The position numbers and the translations under genes were made by a program. Positions 50,001 to 55,715 of a stretch of DNA of 64,000 bases are shown here, one piece after another (the first letter of the stretch is position 1; each line of letters begins with the position of its first letter). This DNA is from Holothuria scabra. Taxonomy: Eukaryota > Echinodermata > Holothuroidea > Aspidochirotida > Holothuriidae. The DNA is taken from the NCBI GenBank assembly GCA_037179385.1, contig CM074188.1, forward strand, positions 20,105,318-20,169,317, given 5' to 3'. A model generated the notes under the pieces. That model saw only the letters and a program-made list of their open reading frames with translations, searched no databases and was not told the origin of the DNA.

Positions 50001-53000
50001 AAGGCAATTGTCCTTTTTTCTCTGCAACCTTTTTTCTGTTTTATGACACTAAAGGTATCATTTATTCAAGGGTGCATACTCATAAGGATCATTTTTGTAT
50101 TTAAAATGAGATCAGAATGGTCTATTTCCCCTCATTGTTTTTTCATGTTGTTTATTTCAATTGCCTTTGTTTCTTCCACCAATCAGATTATCATGGTCCA
50201 TGTTCCAGGTGTTCAAATGTGGAATGCTTGTTTGGGACTAAGGAGGTACATGGCCTCAAGTACAGTGCATCAAAATATAGGAAAAATGTGGTATCGTTAG
50301 ATCCAGATCTGTTGTTGGAAAGAAGTAAAAAACTCTATGACCAGTGGAAACCTCTGCTGTGTGAAAAATGCTGCGTGGACTGCGTGGCTGACATGGAGTC
50401 TTATGGAGATATAAGAGTTAAATCGAAAGGGTTCGTCAAGTGTCTAAAACTACCCTGGCAGGATGACCTTGAACAAGTAAAAACATTTGAAAAAAGGAAA
50501 AAAGAATCTCTGGAAAATCAGTTGATGTCACAGAAGGCAACTCCTGTAAAAGAATCTCCATCACACAGTGTAAGCATTTCTGTGATCTTCTATCTTTTAT
50601 TGGGCTTTGAGATGTTGAACATACATATAAGGCACTATATAAATCCAACCATTATTATTATTATTTGTGGTACTTTGATGATTTCTTTTTTAAATGGTTT
50701 ATCCTGCTTCAGTAATATTTCTCCAGTTCTCTCTTTTCTCATTTTTTTTAGTGAATTTGGCTTTATTACAAAGGCATGTTATCAAAATAATATGTAAGTG
50801 AAATGATATTGAATGTTCACTCACAATCTCACAAACACTCTTTCTTAGTAGAGAGTAGTTGGACCCCCAATTTTTTTTTTTCTTTTGTCATAAAATGCGT
50901 TTGCTATATTTGGGTATAAACCTTAGAGCTTGCAGTAGCTTGTAAAGCTTGTACTGGACAACCGTCCTTTAAAGAAAGGAAAAATTACAATACAACCTTG
51001 AAACTTAGAACAATAGTCTGAATATGAAGATCTTGATCTGTTAGAATTATTTAATTTGGAAAAACTAAAGTCAATCCCCATCAATTATCTATGAGATAGA
51101 AACTGAAGTATTACATCACATTTCCAGACCAAAGTGGACTGAAGGCAATCAAATAAGACATCAGTACCGAGTATTAGTCAACATATATCTTTTTTTCCAC
51201 TTATCTCCTCCTTATTCTATATCGTCACATGTATGAGATGAAATAGAGATTTTATAACTTATGGGAAAGTTATGTCTCTCTCTATAGAACTCATGCACAG
51301 AATAGAAGTCATACCCTCAGCGGGCCGGAGTCACAGCTTATACGTACCCATGATGCATAGCTCTTTTGAGCTATTGTGATCTGCCACTGTCACTCTGTCT
51401 ATCCATCTATCTATCATATCTGTTCACAATTGCCTTAAATGCTCTGAACTTAAGGGCATATTTGTCGGTGAATTTTAACAAAACTTGGACACATTGGTTT
51501 TTGAACATAGGGTTACATTTTGTGTTCAAAAAGTTGAGGTTAAAGGTCATCTAGTGGTCATTACTGGCTGTTTTGTGAATATTTTTTAAAGTGTATCTCC
51601 TCCCACAAATAGTGCTCAATGTCTTGAAAGTTGGCCATAACATTGTTTATGTAGTGGTTGTTGAGTCTTGAACCTACATTTGTTTATCCAAGGTCATTCA
51701 AGGTCATATGAGGTCAAAAGGTGTGACTTTTTTTGGCACATTGCTATTGCTTTGCACCTGTGAAACCAATAGTCACCAAACATGGCACATTTAATCGACT
51801 TTTGAAGGGTTTCTATCTGGTTGAAAAAAAATATAGGTGGTCATCCGAAGACCATGTTTTAAGGCTGTATAAGAAAATAATTTTGAGATATCCTCTTAGA
51901 TGCATTGAAAAATTGTCCTCATAATTGCTCAGTAGGATGACTTGCATGTGCTAATTTCAAATTTCTTGTCCAATTTGGGATGAATAATAATTGTGATGCC
52001 TTTTTGACCAATTTTGTGCCACCTCTCTATTTTAACTAGTCTCACAAATTCAGCTTTAATACTTTGTGTGTCCCATTGAAGTGGACTCCCTTTAAAGCTG
52101 TCTTTGTACATGCACCAAAGCATATGACACTGCTTCTAAACTAGCCTTGCTTGTGGAAGGGGTGAAGGCGGCCAAATTTTTTTTATTGTGTTTAGGGAGA
52201 AGCTTTTACTTACTATTGTGTTATCACAGCCCATTAAACTTGCCTTCTGCCTTGCAGATTACCAACATGATGAATTGGTCAGGGTAAAAATATATACATG
52301 GTTTCCTTCCTTGCCCATTACACAATTTGATGATTGACAGACAATAATACCCCATTCATAGACATTTAATCCTCCTCAAGAAAGCTTAGCCACAGCATGC
52401 AGTGCATACAGGGGGAGTTTTCATTACAATTCTGCCCAAAGTACCGCATAATTTTTTGCAACCTAAGTGGAACAGAAGCTTGGTGAAGTGATGATAATAG
52501 AGCTCCAGCGGTGGGTTTGGAAACTTGAAATAACTCACTTGAACAATAGATAACTGAGGTCAAAAAATTTACTTTTTGACCAAGATCAAAACAGCATGAA
52601 CTGAACTGAAAGTAATAAGCAAGGCAGTAGGGAGTAATCATTTTACCCAAGAGAAATTGGAACATTCTAAATTGTGGGTACATCCATTCAAGAAAAAACA
52701 GCCATGTGTGACAAGTACAGTCCCTGTAGTGATTAGAATATCCATTGCATGGAGAGTGATGTTCTTGGCATTGGAAGTCTTCACTCTGCAGAAATTCAAC
52801 AGGTTTGAGCTCTAGCACCAATAGTGCTCTAGTTGGTTCCTTGCATTTGCAAAAGAAACCTTTGTAGTCAGGTCGGTGCATGTTCCTGTGTGTCTTTGAC
52901 ATTAGCTTGGGTGTGCTATAACTCAATAGGGGAAAGTTGGACTTGGATGGAACTTGGTATATAGAACTGCCATAGTTAGAAGGTGTGCCCTATTGTTTCC

Positions 53001-54136
53001 ACTAAATGTCCAGAGTCTGTGAGGTCACCAGGGCTCAGACACTAAAAACCATGTTAAAATGATAGTATTTCAAGTTTGGAAGCTTGTATAGGTTTCATAT
53101 TTAGTATGTTTAAGTGTAAAAGCAAGGAGAAGAATCATGCTGATTTTTAATTGTGGATGTCAGAGGTCATTTGGGGTCACCAGATGTCCAATAAGCAGTG
53201 CCGCCGGAAGATATTTTCGATTGGGGGGGCTGACTCGGGCTGACTATCTAAGCAGAGCGCCACCATCGGTTGGCGCGGAGCATACAGAAAATTTTGAAAA
53301 ATCGCAACCCCTCAGACAGCTGGAAATGACATTTCCCGGGCTTGTTAATACTATCTAAGCAGTCGTTATTTTGACCTTTTGTTGTAATAAAATGTTCACT
53401 TCAAAAAAAAAAAAAAAAAAAACTATATATGGCAAAATTATTGGGGGGGCTGCAGCCCCCCAGTCCCCGCTTCCGACAGCCCTGATATGGAAAACCTTGT
53501 AAACCTTGGTAGATTTCATATTTGATACAGAAATGTTTAAGTGTTGTGGGAGACTGGAACAGGTAGGTGGCCAAATGTGGGGCTTGTGGTGGCCTGGGGC
53601 AAGATGTGAGATTGTGATCCCTGGGGAAGGGGGGGTGTTTATCCTATGAATACTTACACAACTCAAAAACATGAAATTCCTATATCAATATCATGCTCAT
53701 GGAAAATGTTACGTCCAACATTCTTTAAGTATAACCTTAGTTTGACATACCCCAAAAAGTTGTGGTTCCCAAGGCAACTTTCTCTCCTTGCCCCTCACCC
53801 CAGCTATGCCACTGGTCTCTTCATCTCCATTACATATGGAAGGCTTATAGCTGGAAAAATATTATATGTGATATTCATTCCGTTTTTTTTTTTCTTCTTC
53901 AGAATTCCGTAAGTGCCATTGAATTGGATATTGATGGACAAAATACTTCCCTCGTTGTAAATGATGAATTTTCAGAACTTCCCTTGAGTCAGTGCAGTCA
54001 AGTAACACTATTTTCTCAAGATAATGATGATTACAAAATAGAAGATATTGACAGTGGTTTTGATTTGGACTGGACACCAATGACACAATCACAGAGCATA
54101 AAAAGGCATAGTCAACCAGGATCGATGGGATTTTGA
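16803..54136 (+). CDS. TAF1C: TAF1C, RNA polymerase I-specific TBP-associated factor (SL1/TIF-IB subunit), 18 exons
   Basis: In other animals TAF1C, with TBP and the other TAF1 subunits, forms SL1, which binds the rDNA core promoter in the nucleolus and recruits RNA polymerase I. Joining 18 exons by splice sites and phase gives 873 residues, close to the roughly 869 of human TAF1C. Conserved blocks recalled from the human protein appear in the same order: a GG-x-L-x-Y-x-P box (about 176-190), CIVRTDYTC (about 248), SWKEF..AHPRE (about 321-345), an LLDQRFPQHA propeller strand (about 407-416), PLMGLAACQ (about 506), SGAGDLFCQ (about 528) and the C-terminal MGF. The middle should form the WD40-like propeller. 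The start is the Met at 16803, the first after the splice site; an upstream coding exon is not excluded. Identification is from recalled family sequence, without a search. Confidence 0.9.
18031..18292. mobile_element. hAT-type MITE with perfect 8-bp target duplication
   Basis: 262 bp in intron 1, bounded by the perfect 14-bp inverted repeat CAGGGTTGTCACCA and flanked on both sides by GTCCTGAT (18023-18030 and 18293-18300). CAGGG-type ends with 8-bp duplications are diagnostic of the hAT superfamily. It has no coding capacity. The intact duplication suggests a fairly young insertion. Confidence 0.92.
18363..18532. repeat. Imperfect hairpin with perfect 19-nt centre
   Basis: Arms CTAAAATTTTGTGGTTGTC and, inverted, CTCAAATTTTGGGGTTGTC, each followed by an ATGGACA-CAAAA block, surround the perfect palindrome GGTTGTGTGACACACAACC (18427-18445). 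In the TAF1C pre-mRNA this would fold. It may be a decayed palindromic MITE. Confidence 0.6.
20102..20175 (+). CDS. TAF1C: TAF1C exon 2
   Basis: 74 nt with a strong acceptor (TTTTTTTCCCTGTAG) and donor (CAG|GTGACA). It encodes S-YVPGMTLTISDALTRLAYPNVCPQ, entering in phase 1 and leaving in phase 0. Confidence 0.85.
20590..20700 (-). mobile_element. SINE family B fragment (body)
   Basis: Carries the family hallmark (plus strand) CAGTTGTGGCCCACTGGCTTG followed by TTTTCCCTACCC, shared with 37440, 40430, 49600 and 62600 and, in opposite orientation, with 43300 and 21250. Confidence 0.65.
20810..21305 (+). mobile_element. SINE family B, plus-strand copy with tRNA-like head
   Basis: The head at 20815-20880 has box A TTTGATCTAGTGGCAAAG and box B GGGTTCAGCTCCC. 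It continues GGAACCTACTGCCATTGTGTGTGAT and ends about 21250-21300 with the inverted hallmark AGGGAGAACAATTCAGTGCCC. The body appears expanded compared with other copies. Confidence 0.6.
22183..22269 (+). CDS. TAF1C: TAF1C exon 3
   Basis: 87 nt, phase 0 to 0, acceptor TTTTTTTTACAACAG, donor AAG|GTAGGA. Encodes FAKFCDDHPSLVFGSLAS followed by a basic end, comparable to the FLLDHGDVAFAPLGKLM segment of human TAF1C. Confidence 0.88.
22549..22659 (+). CDS. TAF1C: TAF1C exon 4
   Basis: 111 nt, phase 0 to 0, acceptor CACACCTACAG, donor TTG|GTAATT. Encodes TRMKLMTSLEDGIYLGCPLD followed by LVMDELHNELDFQGKEL; the ELHNEL block matches the conserved ELLHEEL helix of TAF1C. Confidence 0.9.
23641..23797. 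mobile_element. TIR repeat, family D copy 1
   Basis: 157 bp with about 28-bp inverted ends: CAATCCTCGACAAAAATAC on the left; the right end complement reads CAATCCTCAACAAAAATGAT. The body (CCACTCCCC..CAATGTT..CTTGGGCT..GGTGATCCATTC) recurs at 27144-27305. Flank comparison suggests the full repeat unit is somewhat longer. Confidence 0.7.
24228..26004. mobile_element. Helentron-like (HINE-type) element with internal satellite, copy 2
   Basis: Same architecture as 9656-11593: left hairpin GATTCCTTGCC/GGCAAGGAATC, a CGATGGTGATGTCGTGTGTGT stretch, a tandem array, then GGCAAGGAATC, hairpin AAGCCTTTTGGCTT and terminal TCTGG. It sits in TAF1C intron 4 in the same orientation as the gene. The array sequence differs from copy 1 and its units are much more alike, indicating separate recent amplification. 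Confidence 0.7.
24300..25915. repeat. Satellite array, about 156-bp units with DR1/DR4 half-sites
   Basis: About ten units, period 153-158 bp, with cores near 24410, 24566, 24767, 24923, 25080, 25237, 25391, 25550, 25705 and 25859; a local duplication of about 47 bp adds an extra core at 24721. Most cores read AGGTCAAAGGTCATTTGAGGTCA-like, that is three AGGTCA half-sites spaced 1 and 4 bp. The in-frame ORFs through the array are repeat translation. Confidence 0.9.
27144..27305. mobile_element. TIR repeat, family D copy 2
   Basis: About 162 bp homologous to 23641-23797, with ends CAATCTGCAACAAAAATAC and (complement) CAACCCTTGACAAAAATGAT. The left flank (ACAGGCTTCTGA) is the complement of the right flank of copy 1, so the copies are in opposite orientation and the true unit extends beyond these limits. 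Confidence 0.65.
27395..27532. mobile_element. Palindromic TA-flanked MITE, family C copy 1 (diverged)
   Basis: 138 bp, related to the 150-bp elements at 34002 and 59294: GGCAATTACAAAGGATTGTGG on the left and CTATCCCACAATCCTTTGCAAT on the right, flanked by TA. The arms are more diverged than in the other copies. Confidence 0.65.
27886..27994 (+). CDS. TAF1C: TAF1C exon 5
   Basis: 109 nt, phase 0 in and phase 1 out, acceptor TGTTTCTTTCAG. Encodes HTNHLFHGGHLSYIPINTSK then VAGVLLYPSGAAMDIL, matching the GGALAWVPG..FGQLVYPAGGAQDRL block of human TAF1C. The donor is the U12-like GTATCCTTAC. Confidence 0.93.
28842..29683. mobile_element. About 840-bp TIR element
   Basis: Ends GCCCCTGTCACAC (left) and GTGTGACAGAGGC (right), 12 of 13 positions inverted-complementary, with adjacent partial matches outward (TAAT/TTAA). 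The interior is GC-richer than its surroundings, with many CCCGCAG/CTGCGGG-like words. The open frames of 60-103 codons inside lack any transposase motif. Confidence 0.6.
29969..30224. mobile_element. Family E repeat, copy 1
   Basis: About 256 bp closely matching 55716-55973 (shared AACTTATTTTGAAGAAAAAG, GACTTTACTATTGCATATTC, TTGTCACATGACTCCCAACA). The ends GGTAAAGAGCAGTCCCCCC and, inverted, AAGGGCAGGAGCAGTCATCCC form imperfect inverted repeats next to TTAA/TTTAAA. Confidence 0.75.
30417..30548 (+). CDS. TAF1C: TAF1C exon 6
   Basis: 132 nt using the U12 acceptor at 30416; phase 1 in, phase 1 out, donor G|GTATTT. Encodes (T)VTTFYPISDGRHVRLSPKP then ENKIERFQLSWTIRQIESFTYPKS. GRHVRL..LSWTIRQIE aligns with the GKPGRIQLQGPVRQVV segment of human TAF1C. 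Human TAF1C has about 20-30 further residues before the VRSDYHC box, so a small exon could be missing after this one, although phases agree without it. Confidence 0.82.
30836..30985. repeat. Minisatellite, about 31-36 bp unit
   Basis: About five units of CAGCTTCACATTGGGTGGCA followed by ACCATGAAT, the first two nearly identical and the rest diverged. Lies in TAF1C intron 6. Confidence 0.85.
31082..31166 (-). repeat. tRNA-like sequence (SINE head or tRNA pseudogene)
   Basis: On the minus strand, box A TGTGGCTGAGT (31152-31162) and box B GTTCGATTCC (31088-31097) are separated by about 55 bp, as in long-variable-arm tRNAs or tRNA-derived SINEs. No matching acceptor stem is evident, so it is not called a functional tRNA. 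Confidence 0.45.
31226..32640. other. Intron 6 interior; possible decayed TIR element
   Basis: No gene. TTAAAGGTCATGTGACATGG at about 31370 and, inverted, TTAAAGTAGTGTGAAATGTC near 31955 could be ends of a roughly 590-bp TIR element, but the match is poor. The rest is featureless AT-rich DNA. Confidence 0.3.
32630..32700. repeat. Single end of the 47.8-kb TIR element family
   Basis: AAAGGTTAACCAAATCTGGAC followed by CGTGTGCATTAAAATAC resembles the inverted ends of the element at 47781-48380. No partner end is seen nearby, so it is a fragment. Confidence 0.45.
32763..32901 (+). CDS. TAF1C: TAF1C exon 7
   Basis: 139 nt, phase 1 in and 2 out, acceptor TTCTGTTTCAG, donor AG|GTTTGT. Encodes GQSYCIVRTDYTCLLLKVSV then SYDENTTKVELVEVIETQQRIMSTVL. 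CIVRTDYTC corresponds to LAVRSDYHC of human TAF1C, a propeller strand. Confidence 0.93.
32902..33888. other. Intron 7, left part
   Basis: AT-rich intron sequence. I see no gene or clear repeat. Confidence 0.4.
33889..33960 (+). mobile_element. tRNA-Lys-like SINE head
   Basis: TTACTCTTAATTGATAGAGCA (box A region), CACTTTTAAGG in the anticodon-loop position (anticodon TTT as in tRNA-Lys) and GGGTCCAATACCC (box B, 33934-33946). The acceptor stem is not conserved. A family C MITE has inserted about 40 bp downstream. Confidence 0.55.
34002..34151. mobile_element. Palindromic TA-flanked MITE, family C copy 2
   Basis: Exactly 150 bp between TA dinucleotides. The arms GACCTGTTTCCAAATAGCAG and (inverted) GACCTATTTCTAAATTACAA continue into a shared GGATTGTGGGATAGAGTTTT block; the centre is CATTTTACTG. 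TA duplication and long inverted arms fit a Tc1/mariner-type MITE. Transcribed as part of TAF1C intron 7, it would fold as a long hairpin. Confidence 0.8.
34154..35374. other. Intron 7, right part
   Basis: No gene or clear repeat seen. The sequence is AT-rich and ends in the polypyrimidine tract of exon 8. Confidence 0.45.
35375..35455 (+). CDS. TAF1C: TAF1C exon 8
   Basis: 81 nt, phase 2 in and 2 out, acceptor TTTTTTTTCATTTCAG, donor AGT|GTGAGT. Encodes SPFIPTEYMYSRETKKGKKI then ILSDSTG, corresponding to LSPHLPGELAICSRSGAVCLW of human TAF1C. Confidence 0.9.
35831..35922. repeat. CCTTA / CCCTTA microsatellite
   Basis: Starts as TTACC 5-mers, becomes CCCTTA 6-mers for about nine units, then returns to 5-mers. 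The 6-mer complement is TAAGGG, which is not a rotation of the telomeric TTAGGG. Confidence 0.95.
35990..36735 (+). mobile_element. LINE 3' end fragment
   Basis: The frame at 36230-36478 reads IHNYQTRQADQLHT..SIIARNTLLQIYQLNPSVASLRKG, matching the C-terminal tail of the LINE at 3.1 kb (IHSHDSRQADHLHT). It is followed by a 3' untranslated region and a terminal (GAAATAAAAT)n-type microsatellite, the usual 3' end of CR1/L2-like elements. Confidence 0.75.
36837..36963 (+). CDS. TAF1C: TAF1C exon 9
   Basis: 127 nt, phase 2 in and 0 out, acceptor TTTTGTTGCAG, donor AGA|GTAAGA. Encodes THSWKEFPVSECERDPLFCH then FGAHPREAFVHDHKEAVLYDFR, closely matching [28 protein letters not shown] of human TAF1C. 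One of the strongest diagnostic exons. Confidence 0.95.
37440..37655 (-). mobile_element. SINE family B, minus-strand copy
   Basis: Plus-strand order GATGGAGTTTTAGGG, CCCAGTTGGTGCTCACTGGC, AGGTTCCATTTTTAAAG, then a decayed inverted tRNA head (CATATGCTCTAACCACCTGAC). Same order as 40430 and 62600. Confidence 0.7.
38819..38983 (+). CDS. TAF1C: TAF1C exon 10
   Basis: 165 nt, phase 0 to 0, acceptor TTTTTATTTCAG, donor GCT|GTAAGT. Encodes SPPGVYKPIFQLPNPCMPID, QRFCVARQHPTDHFYHYLAT, QDVLMLLDQRFPQHA; the last part matches FSLYLVDERLPLVPML of human TAF1C. Confidence 0.93.
38984..40429. other. Intron 10, left part
   Basis: AT-rich intron sequence. I recognise no gene or repeat in it. Confidence 0.4.
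40430..40685 (-). mobile_element. SINE family B, best-preserved copy
   Basis: On the minus strand: a tRNA-like head with box A TGGTCTAATGG (40657-40667) and box B GGTTCGCTTCC (40614-40624), then GACCCTACTGCC, the body ACAAGCCAGTGTGCCACAAC and a tail. This is the copy that defines the family as tRNA-derived. Confidence 0.8.
41829..41964 (+). CDS. TAF1C: TAF1C exon 11
   Basis: 136 nt, phase 0 in and 1 out, acceptor TTATTTACAG. Encodes VLQTVHNVKGMPSYLEVSAY then DGAENCSIVMVGDHFEKQVHCYFVE. The donor is AG|GCAAGT, a GC donor; the nearby GT would create an immediate stop after splicing. Confidence 0.9.
42383..42440 (+). CDS. TAF1C: TAF1C exon 12
   Basis: 58 nt, phase 1 in and 2 out, acceptor TCCTTTTTACAG, donor TA|GTGAGT. 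Encodes DKMKSVPILYSLPWKVTPF, comparable to the SRIDSLPAFP-like stretch of human TAF1C. Confidence 0.85.
42631..42842. repeat. 22-bp minisatellite
   Basis: About nine to ten units of CTCTGTGCTACTCTTACAATGT. Relics of the same unit reappear at 43208-43275 and about 43458-43490, on the far side of an inserted TIR element. The LCYSYNVS-type open frames are repeat translation. Confidence 0.93.
42843..43204. mobile_element. About 360-bp non-autonomous TIR element, copy 2
   Basis: 362 bp matching 2122-2484, with inverted ends AAGCGGCTGACTGAGTTG and (complement) AAGAGGCTCACTGAGTTG, flanked by TTA on both sides. It is inserted in the 22-bp minisatellite. Confidence 0.8.
43300..43445 (+). mobile_element. 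SINE family B fragment, plus-strand
   Basis: Contains GGTAGGGAAAACAAGCCAGT followed by GAGCCACAACTGG and ACCAATTGGTTAGAGACTGGGC, the complement of the body of the minus-strand copies. The tRNA head is missing. Confidence 0.65.
43490..44818. other. Intron 12, right part
   Basis: No gene or recognised repeat. It ends in a strong T tract before exon 13. Confidence 0.4.
44819..44954 (+). CDS. TAF1C: TAF1C exon 13
   Basis: 136 nt, phase 2 in and 0 out, acceptor TTTTTTCATGTTTAG, donor CAG|GTGAGT. Encodes EWVEVIDGISKCGNPNIWER then LDQPLMGLAACQVSLEDKKSWNVIQ; LDQPLMGLAA matches LKAPTIGLAA of human TAF1C. Confidence 0.93.
44955..47780. other. Intron 13, left part
   Basis: Long AT-rich stretch with a poly-G run near 46540. 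I see no gene, RNA or clear element ends. Confidence 0.4.
47781..48380. mobile_element. 600-bp TIR element
   Basis: Ends AAGGTTAATCAACACTGGAC and (complement) AAGGTTAATCAACCCTGAAC, similarity continuing over ACTGTGCATTG and ATAATGCC for about 45 bp. Just inside the left end a second inverted pair, GGGGGTTAATGC and GCATTAACCCCC (47831-47894), makes a hairpin. No transposase. A lone end of the family lies at about 32630. Confidence 0.7.
48844..49156 (+). CDS. TAF1C: TAF1C exon 14
   Basis: 313 nt, phase 0 in and 1 out, acceptor TTGTTCACTAG, donor G|GTAAGG. Begins ISGAGDLFCQTFIPPDTDAS, matching LSAAGDVFYQQLRP of human TAF1C, then a hydrophilic, poorly conserved stretch ending KLCCPERCHKRSRF. Confidence 0.92.
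49326..49390 (+). CDS. TAF1C: TAF1C exon 15
   Basis: 65 nt, phase 1 in and 0 out, acceptor TTTTTTATAG, donor AAG|GTATCA. Encodes AQNSFARTVESVMENRQELFIK; only this frame is open. Comparable to the LRKAMARGQLLLQ helix of human TAF1C. Confidence 0.82.
49483..49531 (+). CDS. TAF1C: TAF1C exon 16 (49-nt microexon-like)
   Basis: Acceptor CTGTCTCACTTCAG, donor GAGG|GTGTTT. Encodes KVNIEGSQTEQYGPSE, phase 0 in and 1 out. It was found because exon 15 ends in phase 0 whereas exon 17 must be entered in phase 1; this is the only 3n+1 piece with both splice sites I could find between them. Confidence 0.72.
49600..49825 (-). mobile_element. SINE family B, minus-strand copy
   Basis: Plus-strand blocks GGTTCAAGTCAAGCCGGCC, CCAGTTGTGGCTCACTGGC, TGGCAGTAGGTTCC and TGACCTGGGCCTTCTGCGTG, in the same order as 40430-40685, with a decayed tRNA head. 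Lies in TAF1C intron 16. Confidence 0.75.
50187..50569 (+). CDS. TAF1C: TAF1C exon 17, Cys-rich
   Basis: 383 nt, phase 1 in and 0 out, acceptor TTCTTCCACCAATCAG, donor AGT|GTAAGC. Encodes DYHGPCSRCSNVECLF (Cys at about 674, 677, 682), then LDPDLLLERSKKLYDQWKPL, then LCEKCCVDC (Cys about 727, 730, 731, 734), then a basic, charged tail. The Cys pairs could bind metal; I do not recall them in vertebrate TAF1C. Confidence 0.85.
50570..52930. other. Intron 17, left part
   Basis: Contains an ATT microsatellite (about 50651-50663) and, at 51425-51730, a very decayed relative of the GGTCA satellite (AAGGTCATTCAAGGTCATATGAGGTCA). A 186-codon minus-strand frame at 52366-52926 has no recognised domain and is probably chance. 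Confidence 0.4.
52935..53580. repeat. Decayed GGTCA satellite units, interrupted by a TIR element
   Basis: Units with ACTTGGTATATAGAACT, CCCTATTGTTTCC, AGAGGTCATTTGGGGTCACCAGA resemble 24300-25915 at low identity. The unit is split at 53195 by the element below and resumes with GGAAAACCTTGTAAACC. Confidence 0.65.
53196..53484. mobile_element. 289-bp TIR element
   Basis: Ends CAGTGCCGCCGGAAG and (complement) CAGGGCTGTCGGAAG. It includes an inverted GGGGGGGCTG-type motif near both ends and a long A tract. No coding capacity. The superfamily is unassigned; no clear target duplication. Confidence 0.65.
53903..54136 (+). CDS. TAF1C: TAF1C exon 18 (terminal)
   Basis: Phase 0, acceptor TTTTTTTCTTCTTCAG, stop TGA at 54134-54136. 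Encodes 77 residues: NSVSAIELDIDGQ, an acidic Ser-rich stretch SQDNDDYKIEDIDSGFDLDW, and SIKRHSQPGSMGF at the end. Human TAF1C also ends in a basic patch plus MGF, which supports both the identity and the stop. Confidence 0.93.
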   Translation, partial: NSVSAIELDIDGQNTSLVVNDEFSELPLSQCSQVTLFSQDNDDYKIEDIDSGFDLDWTPMTQSQSIKRHSQPGSMGF

Positions 54137-55290
54137 GTCGTCCTTTGAAAACTATGTTTCATTTTTAAATGATACGGGTGTTATCTTTCATAATATTTAA
54201 GGACTTTAATGCAGCAGATTCAAGGAAGTGCTAGCAGTTGCTCCTCCTAAATTTCAATATTGAAGAGGAAAATTTATTTTCAAGTGATCCTTAAGAGTTA
54301 ATGGCAAAACAGGATAGTCTACCATATTCATTCATGTTGGAATGACTGCATTTTCCCTTTAAGGTTTTATTGGTAAGGATTTTGATGAAAGCGTAAGATA
54401 ATATCACTGATCAGTCTTTAATGACTAAGAAGAGAGACAGGGGAGCCTGTCCTCAGCTGTAGGAAGGCTAAAGCATAACAAATCTATCTCTAGAAATTAA
54501 ATGTATTTTATGTTAAGCTATAGTATTAGCTTCTCAGAAAAAAGAGTGAAAATGCCTCTTGACTCTCTTTATTGCACAAAGTAACAGCAACCCATTTTGG
54601 AATCTGGGTTCTCTATATAAGGAAATACAAAAAAATCAGGATAACTGAAGAACCTGTATTTCTTATTGGCAAGGCTGAGATTGCACAGCTTTCATAGATC
54701 ATTGTTGCTACACAGTGTTATCTAAGACCTACAAATTGAGGCTAGGCTGTACAACAACATTTTAAGGGTCAAGAGCTTGTATTAGAGAAACTTTGGAAGT
54801 TAATGATAGAAAATTCATCAAAGTAGCACTGTAGTTGCCGACATCACTTAGTGATCTAGTGATTTTGTCATTTCCAGAGCTTGGAAAAGTTTACTAAACT
54901 CTAGAAATATGACTGCAAGCACTTAATGAAAATTTCTTCCCTCTGGGAAAATTTTGCATGTTTGAAGCAAATAATTACAAGCAATATTGAGCTTTTACTG
55001 AAGAGAATTAGATATTTCATGAAGGAAGAGTTGGGAAAATCATACTGTAGTTGACTGATGTCACAAATGACAAATTTCTGAATTTTTTCGCTTTTTAGAG
55101 CCAGGGGGTCCCCTGTAGCGTTGCCACTGTCATTAAGTATCATTCATTTATATTGTATATCTTCCATTCCCATATTAATTTTTAGTAATTTCCAGGCGTG
55201 TTGATGCATATCACATTTTTTACAGTTTCTTGTGGACACTCCTCAGGCTCTTCATAGTTGTATGATGAATAAATTTATATTTTGTTCACA
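54137..55290 (+). other. Probable TAF1C 3' untranslated region
   Basis: The first AATAAA after the stop is at 55268-55273 and another at 55323-55328. An ATTAAA at about 54497 would give a shorter form. 54205-54365 is a diverged family E repeat (GTTGGAATGACTGCATTTTC near its end). Confidence 0.5.
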
Positions 55291-55328
55291 CTGTTTATAA
55301 TCATGTCTCTTTTAGTGTTCTTAATAAA

Positions 55329-55463
55329 GGCCTAAATGTTAAGTTATTGTTTACAGTTATCAGTCATTTTCTGAATTACAGTATTCTGAGGCCTAATGAC
55401 GGCCTAAATATTCAGTTATTGTTTATGGTCATCAGTCATTTTCTGAATAAAACCATTCTGATA
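55329..55463. repeat. Two-copy tandem duplication, about 74 bp
   Basis: GGCCTAAATGTTAAGTTATT and GGCCTAAATATTCAGTTATT each continue into CAGTCATTTTCTGAAT and CATTCTGA or GTATTCTGA. Confidence 0.8.
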
Positions 55464-55715
55464 TTTTTTGAAATGAGACTGAGAAAAAGTCATCAAAACT
55501 GAACCGAAAGGAATTAAAATAAGAACGATGACCTTCAAAGTAGAAATCACTGTACAGCTGCAAAAACAGTGTGGAGCTTTAACTTCAGTATAATAAAACT
55601 CAACTGGAGAAGAAGGAAACAAAGTTGTAACAAAATTAAATCATTCAGGAAAAAAAATTACGGCCGTGCATCGGGCAATCATGAAAAGTGATTTTTCCAA
55701 TTTTGATGGCATTTT

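Noticed and set aside
50043..50300. Alternative frame IIMVHVPGVQMWNACLG for exon 17
   Set aside because: It enters in phase 0 directly from exon 15 but stops after about 37 codons and does not connect to exon 18; the other frame is open for the whole exon.
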